Below are positions 16,988 to 25,800 of a stretch of DNA of 64,000 nucleotides, piece by piece. Position numbers and translations under genes: made by a program. The first letter of the stretch is position 1. Every line of letters starts with the position of its first letter. The notes under the pieces are model-generated. The model did not search any database. It saw nothing but the letters and a program-made list of their open reading frames with translations, and was not told the DNA's origin. Source of the DNA: Palsa-870 sp035937155 (GTDB taxonomy: Bacteria; Chloroflexota; Dormibacteria; Dormibacterales; Dormibacteraceae); NCBI GenBank assembly GCA_035937155.1, contig DASYVJ010000109.1, positions 1-64,000 on the forward strand, in the 5' to 3' direction.

Positions 16988-18025
16988 ATGCTGCAATTGG
17001 TTGCGCACGCTCGAAAGCTTGCCGTCGGTTCGGCACTCGCAATCGCAAGCCTCGGAATCGTCATTCCTATCCCGGCCGTGGCCGCGGCCGAGCCGGCGCC
17101 AGGCCATTGGGACATTGCGGTCGGTGGGGGCGACTTCCAGGCCACCCAATTGACCCGTTTCTATCCAAGCACCATCACGGTTCACCCTGGCGACGCTGTC
17201 AGTTTCAACTGGATGGGATTCCACACCGTCACGTTCAACCCGCCGGAGCACTTCACGGTCTTTGACTCTTTCGCGGGACCGCCCGGCTCGTCAACCCTGG
17301 ACTCGCGCACAACCTTCGTCAACGCGGTGCCCGCGTTCAGTCAAACCGGCCCCCCTCCGTCCTTCGACCTGGCCATTGGGAGCAACCTTCCCAACGGCTC
17401 TTATCCCTTCCATTGCTCGCTCCATCAGTTCATGAAGGGTGTGATCAATGTGACCCGAGGCGCGCTGCCGGCTACGAACGCGCAGAACCAGACGCTGGGT
17501 AACAGGCAAGCGGCGGAAGACTTGGCACAACTGACAAGCCTTGACGCGACGACGACCCGCGAGGCATCAGGCAACAGCGGCCACGCCTTGGCGGGCGTGA
17601 GTACCAAGGGCGGTGACGTGACGAAGTTCTACCCGAGCGCGATCACAGTTCGCGCGGGGGCTCAGCTTACTTTTGCGGATCCTGATCTGCAGGACCCACA
17701 CACGGTCACGTTCGGCCCGGTGGAGGGAAACCCACGAGACCCCTTGACAGGCGTGTTCCCCTCCGGCCCAGGCAATCCGAAAGCCTTCAACGGCACCTCG
17801 GCGCTCAACTCGGGGTACCTCTTCCATAAAAGCCAGTACAAATACTGGAACCTGAAGTTTTCCCCGGCTGCGGCAGCCCTTCCAAGGACCGAATGGAGCG
17901 TTACGTTCACCACACCAGGGACATACAACTTCTACTGTGACCTCCACGGGTTCCTCAATCCCGATGGCTCCGTAGGCGGCATGAGCGGCAGCATCACGGT
18001 TCTTCCCGCTGAGAGCGGCGGCTGA
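16988..18025 (+). CDS. Exported protein with two cupredoxin-like domains
   Basis: This 345-residue protein has a signal peptide (hydrophobic residues ~13-33, AAAEPAP near the cleavage site). Domain 1 (~38-155) has HPGDAVSFNWMGFHTVTF and the copper-loop pattern YPFHCSLHQFM, which supplies Cys, His and Met ligands. Domain 2 (~190-340) has DPHTVTFGPVEG and YNFYCDLHGFLN, with Cys and His but no Met at the same spacing, so its copper site may differ. Proteins of this kind carry electrons or store copper outside the membrane. It has its own terminator and stands upstream of the CcdA-thioredoxin genes. Confidence 0.82.
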   Translation: MLQLVAHARKLAVGSALAIASLGIVIPIPAVAAAEPAPGHWDIAVGGGDFQATQLTRFYPSTITVHPGDAVSFNWMGFHTVTFNPPEHFTVFDSFAGPPGSSTLDSRTTFVNAVPAFSQTGPPPSFDLAIGSNLPNGSYPFHCSLHQFMKGVINVTRGALPATNAQNQTLGNRQAAEDLAQLTSLDATTTREASGNSGHALAGVSTKGGDVTKFYPSAITVRAGAQLTFADPDLQDPHTVTFGPVEGNPRDPLTGVFPSGPGNPKAFNGTSALNSGYLFHKSQYKYWNLKFSPAAAALPRTEWSVTFTTPGTYNFYCDLHGFLNPDGSVGGMSGSITVLPAESGG

Positions 18026-18040
18026 TTTCCGATCACACCA

Positions 18041-18066
18041 GAGGCCGGGCCGGCGCCCGGCCTCTC
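18041..18066 (+). terminator. Intrinsic terminator after the cupredoxin gene
   Basis: A perfect 11-bp stem (AGAGGCCGGGC with GCCCGGCCTCT) with a 4-base loop is followed by CTTTATTT. It separates the cupredoxin gene from the next operon. Confidence 0.88.
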
Positions 18067-18120
18067 TTTATTTGTGTGTGACTTTGCCAGGCCGCGCGGG
18101 TTAGGGAGGCACCGACCCGC

Positions 18121-19041
18121 ATGGTTGGGACTGTGATAGGACGTCGTTATCGCCGGCGGGCGCTCTCTGCAATGGCAGGGCTCCTAATGATCCTGGTCAT
18201 TGCCGCTTGCGACGACTCCGGGACCGGGGCCACGCCGAGCACGCCCCTGGCCGCCCCGCCGACGGGCCCGGCCTTGAGCGCGCAGGTGGTGGCATCGCAG
18301 CTGACTGTCGGGGTCCGCCGTGTTCCGATTGGCATCGTCGATCACAACACCCCGGTCACCGACGCGACGGTGCACATCCGGGCCTTCGCGTCGGTCGGAG
18401 GATCCGCGCAGCTGAAAGACGAGGCCGACGCGCCCTTCCGGGGTGAAGGCCTGCAGGGCGCAGGCCTCTATATCGCGCAGCTCAGGCTCGACACGGTCGG
18501 GCAGTGGGTGGCCCAGGTCATCGTGCAGCGACCAGGCGGCTCCGCGGTCGAGTTGGTCGCCCCATTCAAAGTGTTGAGCGTTGCGGTGGTGCCGGCGGTC
18601 GGCCAGGCCGCCCCGCGGAGTCGGAATCAGACGTTAGCGGACGTCCAAGACGCCTCGTACATCGATAGCGGCAACCCGCCTGACGACATGCATACGATAT
18701 CGATCGCCGACGCGATCGCTCAGCACCGGCAGGCGCTGGTCGTGTTTGCGACACCAGCCTTCTGCGAGAGTTCCACGTGCGGCCCGCAAGTACACGCAGT
18801 CCAGATGCTCGAGCCAACGTATCGCGACCGCCTGACGTTCATCCACGTTGAGATCTACCGGAATTTCAAGCCGGACCCGTCGAAGCGACAGCTGACCGCA
18901 ACGGTGCTGGAGTGGAACCTCCAAACCGAGCCCTGGGTCTTTCTCATCGATGCCCGGGGCACGATCGCCGCGGAGTTCGAAGCGGTCACGGCGGCGGACG
19001 AGCTCAAGGTGGCAGTGGAGCAACTGCTCAGTCGGGCATAG
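18121..19041 (+). CDS. Lipoprotein with C-terminal thioredoxin-like domain
   Basis: The 306-residue protein begins with a basic region and a lipoprotein signal ending in VIAAC (Cys29). Residues ~50-150 form a beta-rich, immunoglobulin-like region (VPIGIVDHNTPVTDATVHIR). The C-terminal part (~195-306) looks like a thioredoxin fold with a wide cysteine pair in FATPAFCESSTCGPQ (C-x4-C rather than C-x2-C). That spacing is close to Sco-like and peroxiredoxin-like variants. The next gene, two bases downstream, is a CcdA-TlpA fusion, which suggests a role in extracytoplasmic thiol chemistry or metal delivery. The exact function is unknown. Confidence 0.7.
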   Translation: MVGTVIGRRYRRRALSAMAGLLMILVIAACDDSGTGATPSTPLAAPPTGPALSAQVVASQLTVGVRRVPIGIVDHNTPVTDATVHIRAFASVGGSAQLKDEADAPFRGEGLQGAGLYIAQLRLDTVGQWVAQVIVQRPGGSAVELVAPFKVLSVAVVPAVGQAAPRSRNQTLADVQDASYIDSGNPPDDMHTISIADAIAQHRQALVVFATPAFCESSTCGPQVHAVQMLEPTYRDRLTFIHVEIYRNFKPDPSKRQLTATVLEWNLQTEPWVFLIDARGTIAAEFEAVTAADELKVAVEQLLSRA

Positions 19042-19043
19042 CG

Positions 19044-20237
19044 ATGACCCGGGATCTCGGAGTGGCGTTCCTTGCCGGCTTGGTTTCCTGCGCTTCGGCC
19101 TGCGTGCTCCCTCTGCTGCCGGTGTTTGTCGCCTATATGGGAGGTGTTGCCACCTTGCCAGCCGGCGAGGGTTCGCGACCCCGACGCCGCTTCGCCGTTG
19201 CCATCAACGCGCTGCTTTTCGTGGCCGGCTTCAGCACGGCGTTCGTGACCCTTGGCGCCTTGGCTGGCTTGGTAGGGGCGGATCTTGCCCCGTATCGGCA
19301 GCCCCTCGTACTCGCATCAGGCGTCGTCTTGGTCATAGTCGGCGTCGCACTGTTGGGAGGCGTCCCGTGGCTTCAGCAGGAGTGGCGGTTCCAGTTCGCC
19401 GACCGACTTCCGCATGGCCCCTTGGCCTCATACCTGATCGGCCTCGCATTCGCGATCGGCTGGACGCCATGTGTCGGGCCGATCCTCGCAGCGGTCCTCG
19501 TCCAAGCTGCGAACTCGGCGACGGCGATGCGCGGCGCGCTTCTGCTCACCGCGTACTCCGCCGGGCTTGGGCTTCCATTCGTCACAGCGGGGGTGTTCCT
19601 TGGGCCGGCGATGAGCCTTATCCGCAAGTTCCGCGGGGTCTATCCGATCCTCAACGCCACGGCGGCCGTCGTGCTGATCGGTATGGGTCTGCTCACCCTG
19701 ACCAACCGCCTTACGGTGCTGAACAGCTACTTCCCGGATTTGGGAGTGCCGCAAGTGACAGCACAGCTGAGCTCGCCCTCGACCGTGTCGCAGAGCCCCA
19801 GCAGGCTCATCGGCAAGCCGGCGCCGGCCCTGGCGCTGGATTCTCTGGACGGACATCGAACGACCTTGGCCGCAATGCGCGGCAATCCGATCATCATCAC
19901 GTTCTGGGCGACCTGGTGCATACCCTGCCGGCAGGAGCTCCCGATGTTCGCCGCAGCCTACCGCGCTCATCGAGCACAGGGCCTTGAGCTGGTGGCCATC
20001 GACTACCAGGAGTCGCCGGGGCCAATCGGTAAGTTTTGGACTGAGCTCGGGTTGGAGCCGGCGCCATACCTGGATCCAGACGGGGCGGCCGCTCGCCTCT
20101 TCGGGGTGGGGCTTCAGCAGACGGGCCTGCCCGTGACGGTTCTCGTCGGACGTGACGGAAACGTCCAGGCGGTCCTGCCGGGCCAGGTCGACACGGGCCT
20201 GTTCAGCGCCAGCCTGGACCGGTTGCTTGGATCATGA
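19044..20237 (+). CDS. CcdA (DsbD-type membrane domain) fused to a TlpA/ResA-like thioredoxin
   Basis: This 397-residue protein moves electrons from the cytoplasm to thiols outside the membrane, as needed for cytochrome c or copper-protein maturation. The first ~235 residues are a CcdA domain with six spans; the redox Cys pair is in the first span (SCASACVLPLLPVF) and the fourth-span region (GWTPCVGPILAAVL). Residues ~260-397 form a TlpA/ResA-like thioredoxin with WATWCIPCRQELPMF. In most bacteria these are two proteins, so the fusion delivers electrons directly to its own thioredoxin. The ATG follows the upstream stop by two bases. Confidence 0.9.
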   Translation: MTRDLGVAFLAGLVSCASACVLPLLPVFVAYMGGVATLPAGEGSRPRRRFAVAINALLFVAGFSTAFVTLGALAGLVGADLAPYRQPLVLASGVVLVIVGVALLGGVPWLQQEWRFQFADRLPHGPLASYLIGLAFAIGWTPCVGPILAAVLVQAANSATAMRGALLLTAYSAGLGLPFVTAGVFLGPAMSLIRKFRGVYPILNATAAVVLIGMGLLTLTNRLTVLNSYFPDLGVPQVTAQLSSPSTVSQSPSRLIGKPAPALALDSLDGHRTTLAAMRGNPIIITFWATWCIPCRQELPMFAAAYRAHRAQGLELVAIDYQESPGPIGKFWTELGLEPAPYLDPDGAAARLFGVGLQQTGLPVTVLVGRDGNVQAVLPGQVDTGLFSASLDRLLGS

Positions 20238-20671
20238 GAATGGCTGTGACCACGCCCTCGACGCTGAGTGGGCGCGGTCAAGAAGCTCGCGTGATCTCAA
20301 GCTTGCGATAGACGGACAACCACCTCACTCTGTTGGGCTTTAGAAATCCAGGCCGCCACGCTTTGAGCCGCCAGCGATTCGGAGATCTCGCCTTTGACCG
20401 GGTTTCATTCGCGCTCGTCTCTTTAACGGGGTAGGGAAGAGCTAGCCCCGGCGGCGTCACTTCTGACGAGCAGTTTCATGCAGTAGTTCATGTAGTAATC
20501 CGAGCCCCGAATTGGCTCGAAACAGGCCCAGTCGGCATACGCGATGATGCCAATCGGGTTCAAAACCTCGAAAGCGGCCTTAGTGGACGAACCCACGCAG
20601 ATTTCGGGACCGTGAGGCCGCTGGCCCTACCGGTGCGTACCACTCACGAACGTGATCGAAGGCCAGTTTCA
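20238..20671. other. Non-coding stretch between the CcdA fusion and repeat copy C
   Basis: An imperfect hairpin (GACCACGCCC with GGGCGCGGTC, about 20248-20279) just after the stop may terminate the CcdA operon. The rest shows no gene or RNA that I recognise and looks like decayed sequence. Confidence 0.4.
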
Positions 20672-20808
20672 TACAGCAACGCGGGTGATAAACCGTGGCA
20701 AGTGGTGCTACTGGGCGGTGCTCAGCGAACTCAGTACGCTGTTTGTGAACGGGCGACAGCGATCTGTTAACCGCAAGGTTCAGGGTTCGAATCCCTGTCC
20801 CGGAGCCA
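20672..20808 (+). repeat. 137-bp dispersed repeat, copy C, ending in a tRNA-Asn-like 3' half
   Basis: This is the third full unit, again 137 bases. The first two thirds have diverged from copies A and B, while the last ~50 bases from AGCGATCTGTTAACC to the final CCA are identical to copy B. Conservation of the tRNA-like block against divergence of the rest points to an attachment-type core. Confidence 0.85.
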
Positions 20809-20987
20809 ACCACTGTGACCGTCTTAGCTTGCCGACCTGGGGGCGGTTCGGCCTGCTTTCAAGGTCCACCATGTTGCTACCGCGTCGGAAAGGCTCACGC
20901 TGAGCGCTCCAACGTCTCAACCTCCGTCGATCGACTCGTGGCATGCTTGTCGACGCGCCAGCCCGGGTCTTCGGCAGGAGGCAATTG

Positions 20988-23003
20988 GTGGAAACCACGA
21001 TCGAGAAATCCGATCTGAGAACCCGCGCCGGGGCTGATTCAGCAAACCCCCCGTTCCGGCCCAAGGACCTCCTCAAACAGGTGGTGATCCAGGGCCTTGC
21101 GGTCGCACCCGATGGATCTTCCATCGTCTACGCTCGCCGCACCGTCGAAGACAACAACTACGTTCGCCGGCTCTGGCGCACCACGTTCAAAGGCGGACGT
21201 CCGGAACAGATCACAACCGGCAAAGGCAGCAGCAGGCAGCCTCGTTTCTCGCCAGACGGTAACTCGATGCTCTTCATGTCTGACCGCTCGGGCAAGCCCC
21301 AGGCATGGGTCATGCCGCTAAAAGGCGGTGAACCGCGACAGCTGACCGACCTCGCGAGCGGGGCGGGTGGGGCGGAGTGGTCCCCAGACGGCAAGCGCGT
21401 GCTCCTTCTGGCACCGTGTGGCGAGAAGCGATTTCTGGTCGGCAAGCCCGATGACCCGATTGCCCGGCGCATACGCGACTACACCTGGAAGATCAACGGG
21501 GCAGGTTACCGCGACGAATTCACCAGCGTCTGGGTGATCGATGCTGCGGGTGGCAAGCCCGCGAGGCTCACGGCTCCGACCTACGATGTCGCTGGTGCGT
21601 GCTGGTCGCCCGATGGCAAGCACATCGCCTTCCTGGCCGATCTGAGCGAGGAGGCCCGGCTGCTCGAATACCCGGCACTCTGGAGCATCCCTTCCCGCCC
21701 GAGCGAGGAACATCCTGCGCAAGTCGCATCGCTCCCAGGGGCGATCTTCAACGCGGCCTGGGCCCCATCGCGCCATCTCGTCTTTCTGGGCAACAGCCAG
21801 CCCAACCAGCCTGGCTGGGCCAACGTCGACCTCTACATTTCGGATGGCAAGGCTCTCCGCCAGCTCGCTGCCGGCCGCGATCTCAATATCTGGAACACGA
21901 CCTACGGCGACTTCGTAGATGGCGAGCAGATGCTTTCAAGTCCCCTTTGTTGGCTCGATCGAGACCATGTCGTGGGCCTTGTCGCCCACCGAGGCGCATG
22001 CCATCCATATGTTTTCGGTCTGGACGGAACGGTTGATGCCCTCGCCGAGGCTGACGTCGTTTGCAATGCAGTCGCAACCGGAGGCGGCCGCGTCGCCGTC
22101 GTGGCGTCTGGCGATGGCCCAGCGGACGTATACGCGGTCGAGGAAGGCAGGCTCCGCCCGATCAGCGCGGATGGCAGCAAATGGTTCGGACCCTTCCACC
22201 GCCACGTGGAGCGCGTGGCGGTCGAGCACCCGGACGGACACACCATCGACACGTGGCTGCTTCCTGCCCATGGCGCTCGACGTCGTGCTCCCCTGGTCGT
22301 CGCCGTACACGGGGGTCCGAATCTTTCCTATGGCACGACGCCATGGTTGGAAATGTCAGCCCTGGCCGGCGCCGGGTTCCACGTCCTGTGGTCCAACCCT
22401 CGAGGCTCGACCGGCTACGGCGAGGCCTACGCTCGCGCCATCCAGGGTCGTTGGGGTGACAAGGATGCCTCCGATATCCTTCGCGTTCTCGAATGGGCGG
22501 TCGAACAAGGACTCGCCGATCCCGATCGTGTGGGCGTGGTCGGACTGTCCTATGGCGGGTTCATGACCACCTGGCTGCTCGGCCACCACCCAGGCTTGTT
22601 CAAAGCCGCAGTCAGCGAGAACCCGGTCACCGATCTGCTGGCTTCATTCGCGAGCGCCGACTTCGGCCTCGTCATCGGCCCCGATGCCGTTGGCGCCGAT
22701 CACCCGTGGGATCACCTTGACGAATTCCTCGATCGGTCGCCGTATACCAAGATCCATCGCAATGAGGCTCCGCTGCTCCTGCTGCAGGCGGAGCAGGATC
22801 TCCGGTGCCCGCCTGGTCAGACCGAGATGGTGTTTACGATCCTGCGGTCACTCGGCCGTGAGGTCGAGATGGTCCGATATCCGGATGAGTCGCACCTGTT
22901 GCTGGTGGCCGGGCGGCCGGATCGCCGAGTCGACAGGCTCGAACGCATCGTTGGCTGGTTCCAGGAGCACCTCGGAGGTGCAGTCGAGGCGCGGGCGAAG
23001 TAG
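20988..23003 (+). CDS. S9-family peptidase (acylaminoacyl/dipeptidyl peptidase type)
   Basis: This 671-residue serine peptidase removes residues from short peptides. The N-terminal ~400 residues form a beta-propeller with repeated blade motifs (PRFSPDGNSMLFMSDRSGKP, AEWSPDGKRVLLL, ACWSPDGKHIAFLAD). The C-terminal alpha/beta hydrolase has nucleophile Ser521 in GLSYGGFMT, Asp604 in LLQAEQDLRC and His636 in PDESHLLL. A GTG start at 20988 is preferred because AGGAGG lies 6 bases upstream; the ATG at 20943 lacks such a site. No signal peptide is seen, so it is probably cytoplasmic and could digest peptides imported by Dpp-type transporters. Confidence 0.9.
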   Translation: METTIEKSDLRTRAGADSANPPFRPKDLLKQVVIQGLAVAPDGSSIVYARRTVEDNNYVRRLWRTTFKGGRPEQITTGKGSSRQPRFSPDGNSMLFMSDRSGKPQAWVMPLKGGEPRQLTDLASGAGGAEWSPDGKRVLLLAPCGEKRFLVGKPDDPIARRIRDYTWKINGAGYRDEFTSVWVIDAAGGKPARLTAPTYDVAGACWSPDGKHIAFLADLSEEARLLEYPALWSIPSRPSEEHPAQVASLPGAIFNAAWAPSRHLVFLGNSQPNQPGWANVDLYISDGKALRQLAAGRDLNIWNTTYGDFVDGEQMLSSPLCWLDRDHVVGLVAHRGACHPYVFGLDGTVDALAEADVVCNAVATGGGRVAVVASGDGPADVYAVEEGRLRPISADGSKWFGPFHRHVERVAVEHPDGHTIDTWLLPAHGARRRAPLVVAVHGGPNLSYGTTPWLEMSALAGAGFHVLWSNPRGSTGYGEAYARAIQGRWGDKDASDILRVLEWAVEQGLADPDRVGVVGLSYGGFMTTWLLGHHPGLFKAAVSENPVTDLLASFASADFGLVIGPDAVGADHPWDHLDEFLDRSPYTKIHRNEAPLLLLQAEQDLRCPPGQTEMVFTILRSLGREVEMVRYPDESHLLLVAGRPDRRVDRLERIVGWFQEHLGGAVEARAK

Positions 23004-23106
23004 TCCTAGAACTCTCACGGTAGAAAGTGTCCCGTCGAACTAAATAGCCGGTCGGAGGTGAAAGCCGCCCCGCACGCTATCCAGAGTTCGAAAAGCGCCT
23101 ACTAAG

Positions 23107-23128
23107 GGAGCCAAATCTGAATTCAAAA
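23107..23128 (+). repeat. Partial repeat copy E (end of the unit plus its downstream flank)
   Basis: GGAGCCAAATCTGAATTCAAAA matches the end and the 3' flank of repeat copy A at 13735-13756 with one mismatch. Only the last acceptor bases of the tRNA-like block survive here. It lies 59 bases upstream of the glycogen synthase gene. Confidence 0.55.
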
Positions 23129-23186
23129 CTCGCTCTAGCGAACTGCCTATGGGCTTCCACGCGTACAGTCCGACTCGAGTTTTGAT

Positions 23187-24368
23187 ATGACGCGTCCACA
23201 CATCGCGCTCTTGACTCGTGAATACCCGCCCGAGGTCTACGGTGGTGCCGGCACTCACGTTGAATACCTCTCGCGCGAGCTGCGCCACCTGACTGAGGTG
23301 ACGGTCCAGTGCTGGGGAGCGCCGCGCAGCGAGCCTGGCGTGACAAGCCATCAGCCGTGGAGCGCATTGTCGGAACCGAAGCCAGAATCGACCACGCTGC
23401 AGGCGATCTCGATCAACCTTGGGATGGCAGCAGCCGTCAAGGGTGCCGATCTCGTTCACAGCCATACGTGGTACGCGAACCTCGGCGGTCACTTCTCCAA
23501 ACTCATGTGGTCGATTCCACACGTCATGACTATCCACAGCCTCGAGCCGCTAAGGCCGTGGAAAGCCGAGCAGCTCGGCGGAGGTTACGCCCTGTCGATG
23601 TTCTGCGAGCAAACCGCGATCGAAGGCGCCGACGCTGTGATCGCCGTCTCGCGCGGTGTTCGCGAGGACGTGTTGAAGTGTTATTCCGCAGTCAACCCGG
23701 ACCGCATCCACGTAATTCACAACGGAATCGATCCCGAGATCTACCGACCTCAACCGTCGCCAGAGACACTCTCGCGCTTTGGCATCGACCCGAGCCGACC
23801 GTTTGTCCTGTTCAACGGTCGGATCACAAGACAGAAAGGCTTGGCACTCCTCCTCGCCGCTGCCCTCAAACTCGATCGGCAGTATCAGGTGGTGATCGTG
23901 GCCAGTAGTCCGGATACGCCCGACATCGCCGCGGAAGTGGCGGCTCTAGCCGGCCGGGTCTCCGCCGAGCGAGGCAACTTGATCTGGATCGACCACTTCA
24001 TATCGCGAGAGGACCTGATCCATCTTCACTCGCACGCTGCGGTGTTCGTTTGCCCATCGATATACGAGCCCTTTGGCCTTGTGATCCTGGAAGCAATGGC
24101 ATGCGAGACGCCAGTCGTCGCCTCGCGCGTCGGCGGGATCCCCGAGATCGTGGTCGAGGGTGAGACGGGTTACCTGGTGGATTTCGATCCGGCTGACCTC
24201 GATGCGTTCACCAATGCCCTGGCCGACCGCATCGAAAAGCTTCTAAGCGACGCGCCTATGGCCGCAAGGATGGGCACGGCAGGTCGCGCACGCGTCCTGG
24301 AACACTTTGGCTGGCGGGCCATCGCATCCCAGACTGTCCAGCTTTACGAGAGTCTCCTCAAGCCGTAG
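23187..24368 (+). CDS. glgA: GT4 glycogen synthase / alpha-maltose-1-phosphate synthase
   Basis: This 393-residue glycosyltransferase belongs to the short actinobacterial-type glycogen synthases (GlgA/GlgM), which use ADP-glucose to extend alpha-1,4-glucan or make maltose-1-phosphate. The N-terminal domain has the family start MTRPHIALLTREYPPEVYGG and ADLVHSHTWYANLGG. The C-terminal donor domain has FNGRITRQKG and the catalytic/nucleotide motif PSIYEPFGLVILEAMACETP. No other glycogen genes are nearby. Its 3' end overlaps the convergent pcaB end by 11 bases. Confidence 0.9.
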   Translation: MTRPHIALLTREYPPEVYGGAGTHVEYLSRELRHLTEVTVQCWGAPRSEPGVTSHQPWSALSEPKPESTTLQAISINLGMAAAVKGADLVHSHTWYANLGGHFSKLMWSIPHVMTIHSLEPLRPWKAEQLGGGYALSMFCEQTAIEGADAVIAVSRGVREDVLKCYSAVNPDRIHVIHNGIDPEIYRPQPSPETLSRFGIDPSRPFVLFNGRITRQKGLALLLAAALKLDRQYQVVIVASSPDTPDIAAEVAALAGRVSAERGNLIWIDHFISREDLIHLHSHAAVFVCPSIYEPFGLVILEAMACETPVVASRVGGIPEIVVEGETGYLVDFDPADLDAFTNALADRIEKLLSDAPMAARMGTAGRARVLEHFGWRAIASQTVQLYESLLKP

Positions 24369-25527
24369 TTCGTCCGTCACTGATCTCCCGTGCATAGATC
24401 GCGAGCGCCCGATCAATGATCGCTTCCGACGCTCCGACGTCGGGGACGCCACCTGACGCAGTCGAGATGTTACTTCTCATCTGATCCGTGTTTACCTGGA
24501 GACCGGTTAAGGCTTGCACGGTGCGATCAACCGCGCCGGCGGTCAACCGGAGCGTCTCGCTCACCGCCGGCCACTCCGCCTGCCACGATCCGGCCGCCCG
24601 CTCGTGTTCCCCAGGCGAAAGTCCAATGAGCATGCCGGCATGCGCGGCTGCGCCGGCGAAAGCGACCCGCGCCTCGACCGCTTGAACAAAATTGCGCTTG
24701 TGCGGCATAGAGGACGACCGCCCGGGGTTGGCCACCGCGACTTCGGCCACTTCGTCCTGGGAGAGCAGGAGAAGGTCGACCGCGATCTTGGCGGCCGCGC
24801 CCGCTGCGATCGCCAATCCAGTCAACAGTTCCGCAACCCGGTTTCGAGTCGTCTGCCACGGAATCTCGGGAGCGGCTAGTCCAAGTTCCTGGGCAATTAG
24901 AGACGTCACTTCGAAGCCGCGGTCGCCAAACGCCTCGAGCGTGCCCACGGGACCCCCCAACTGCACGGCCAGGCGGTTCTTGTGAAAGACCGCAAGAGAC
25001 CTCCGCGCCTCAAGCACGCCAATCATCCAGTTTGCGCACTTGAGCCCGAACGTGATGGGGAGCGCACGCTGCAGCAGAGTGCGTCCCGCCATAGGATCGC
25101 TTCGATGATGCCTCGCAAGTTCGGCGCACCTGGTGGCCAACGCTGAGAGTCCGGCAAGTATCAAGTCGAGACCGTCGCGCGCCACCAGCATCATCGCGGT
25201 GTCGATCGCATCCTGGCTCGTCGCTCCTCGGTGCACGTCGTGGGCCACCTCTGGGCCGACCGCGCGCCGCAATTCGTCGACCAAGGGCACCAACGGGTTT
25301 GCTGAGGCAACCGCTTGGCGTCCAATCAGCGCGAGGTCGAAGAGGTCGGGATTGCACGCGGCGACGATCTCGGCTGCGTTCGATTCGGAAATGATGCCTA
25401 GGCTCGACTCGGCTTGAGCCAGGGCGGCCTCGAACCTGAGCATGGCTTTCAGCCATGCCCGGTCCGAAACCGCTTCCGCCATCTCGGGCGTGGTCAGGCT
25501 GGGCCCGAAAAGCAGGTCAGACGACAA
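24358..25527 (-). CDS. pcaB: 3-carboxy-cis,cis-muconate cycloisomerase
   Basis: PcaB converts beta-carboxymuconate, the product of protocatechuate 3,4-dioxygenase, to gamma-carboxymuconolactone. The 389-residue protein starts with the PcaB pattern LFGPSLTTPEMAEAVSDRAW and contains the fumarase/aspartase signature GRSSSMPHKRN, whose mobile loop carries the catalytic Ser. RGATSQDAIDTAMML is the second conserved block. The start is a TTG at 25527 with no clear Shine-Dalgarno. The gene is divergent from a CoA ligase gene, and its pathway partners pcaHG and pcaC are ~9 kb away in the same cluster. Confidence 0.92.
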   Translation of the reverse strand: MSSDLLFGPSLTTPEMAEAVSDRAWLKAMLRFEAALAQAESSLGIISESNAAEIVAACNPDLFDLALIGRQAVASANPLVPLVDELRRAVGPEVAHDVHRGATSQDAIDTAMMLVARDGLDLILAGLSALATRCAELARHHRSDPMAGRTLLQRALPITFGLKCANWMIGVLEARRSLAVFHKNRLAVQLGGPVGTLEAFGDRGFEVTSLIAQELGLAAPEIPWQTTRNRVAELLTGLAIAAGAAAKIAVDLLLLSQDEVAEVAVANPGRSSSMPHKRNFVQAVEARVAFAGAAAHAGMLIGLSPGEHERAAGSWQAEWPAVSETLRLTAGAVDRTVQALTGLQVNTDQMRSNISTASGGVPDVGASEAIIDRALAIYAREISDGRTTA

Positions 25528-25800
25528 ACGAGCTGTTAGAAAGGGAACGGATGCGATCCGTTCTGGACCGTGATCCAGCGCACCTCCGTGCGGGCGAGGT
25601 GATCGCCACGGTACCGGCTGGTTCGCGGGCCGACGCCAAATGCGTCGTCGAAGCCCCGGCGGTGGCCTTCAAGGACTGGTCCCAGTCGCCTCCGGCTGCT
25701 CGCCAGCGCGTGCTCATCGGCCCTTCAACTCCCTGCCTTGCAACCTGCCAAGCGGAAACTGCGCAATTTTAGTCCGCCTACGGACGATTCTCGAATTAAG
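25528..25800. promoter_or_regulatory. Divergent control region between pcaB and the CoA ligase gene
   Basis: These 273 bases separate divergent pcaB and ligase starts. At 25772-25785 there is a perfect short inverted repeat, GTCCG-CCTA-CGGAC. The span 25773-25788 (TCCGCCTACGGACGAT) matches 13 of 16 core positions of the 30-bp element found at 32871 and 34130. It lies 12-28 bases before the ligase ATG, where a regulator could block transcription or translation. This is a candidate third operator and is much weaker than the other two. Confidence 0.35.
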
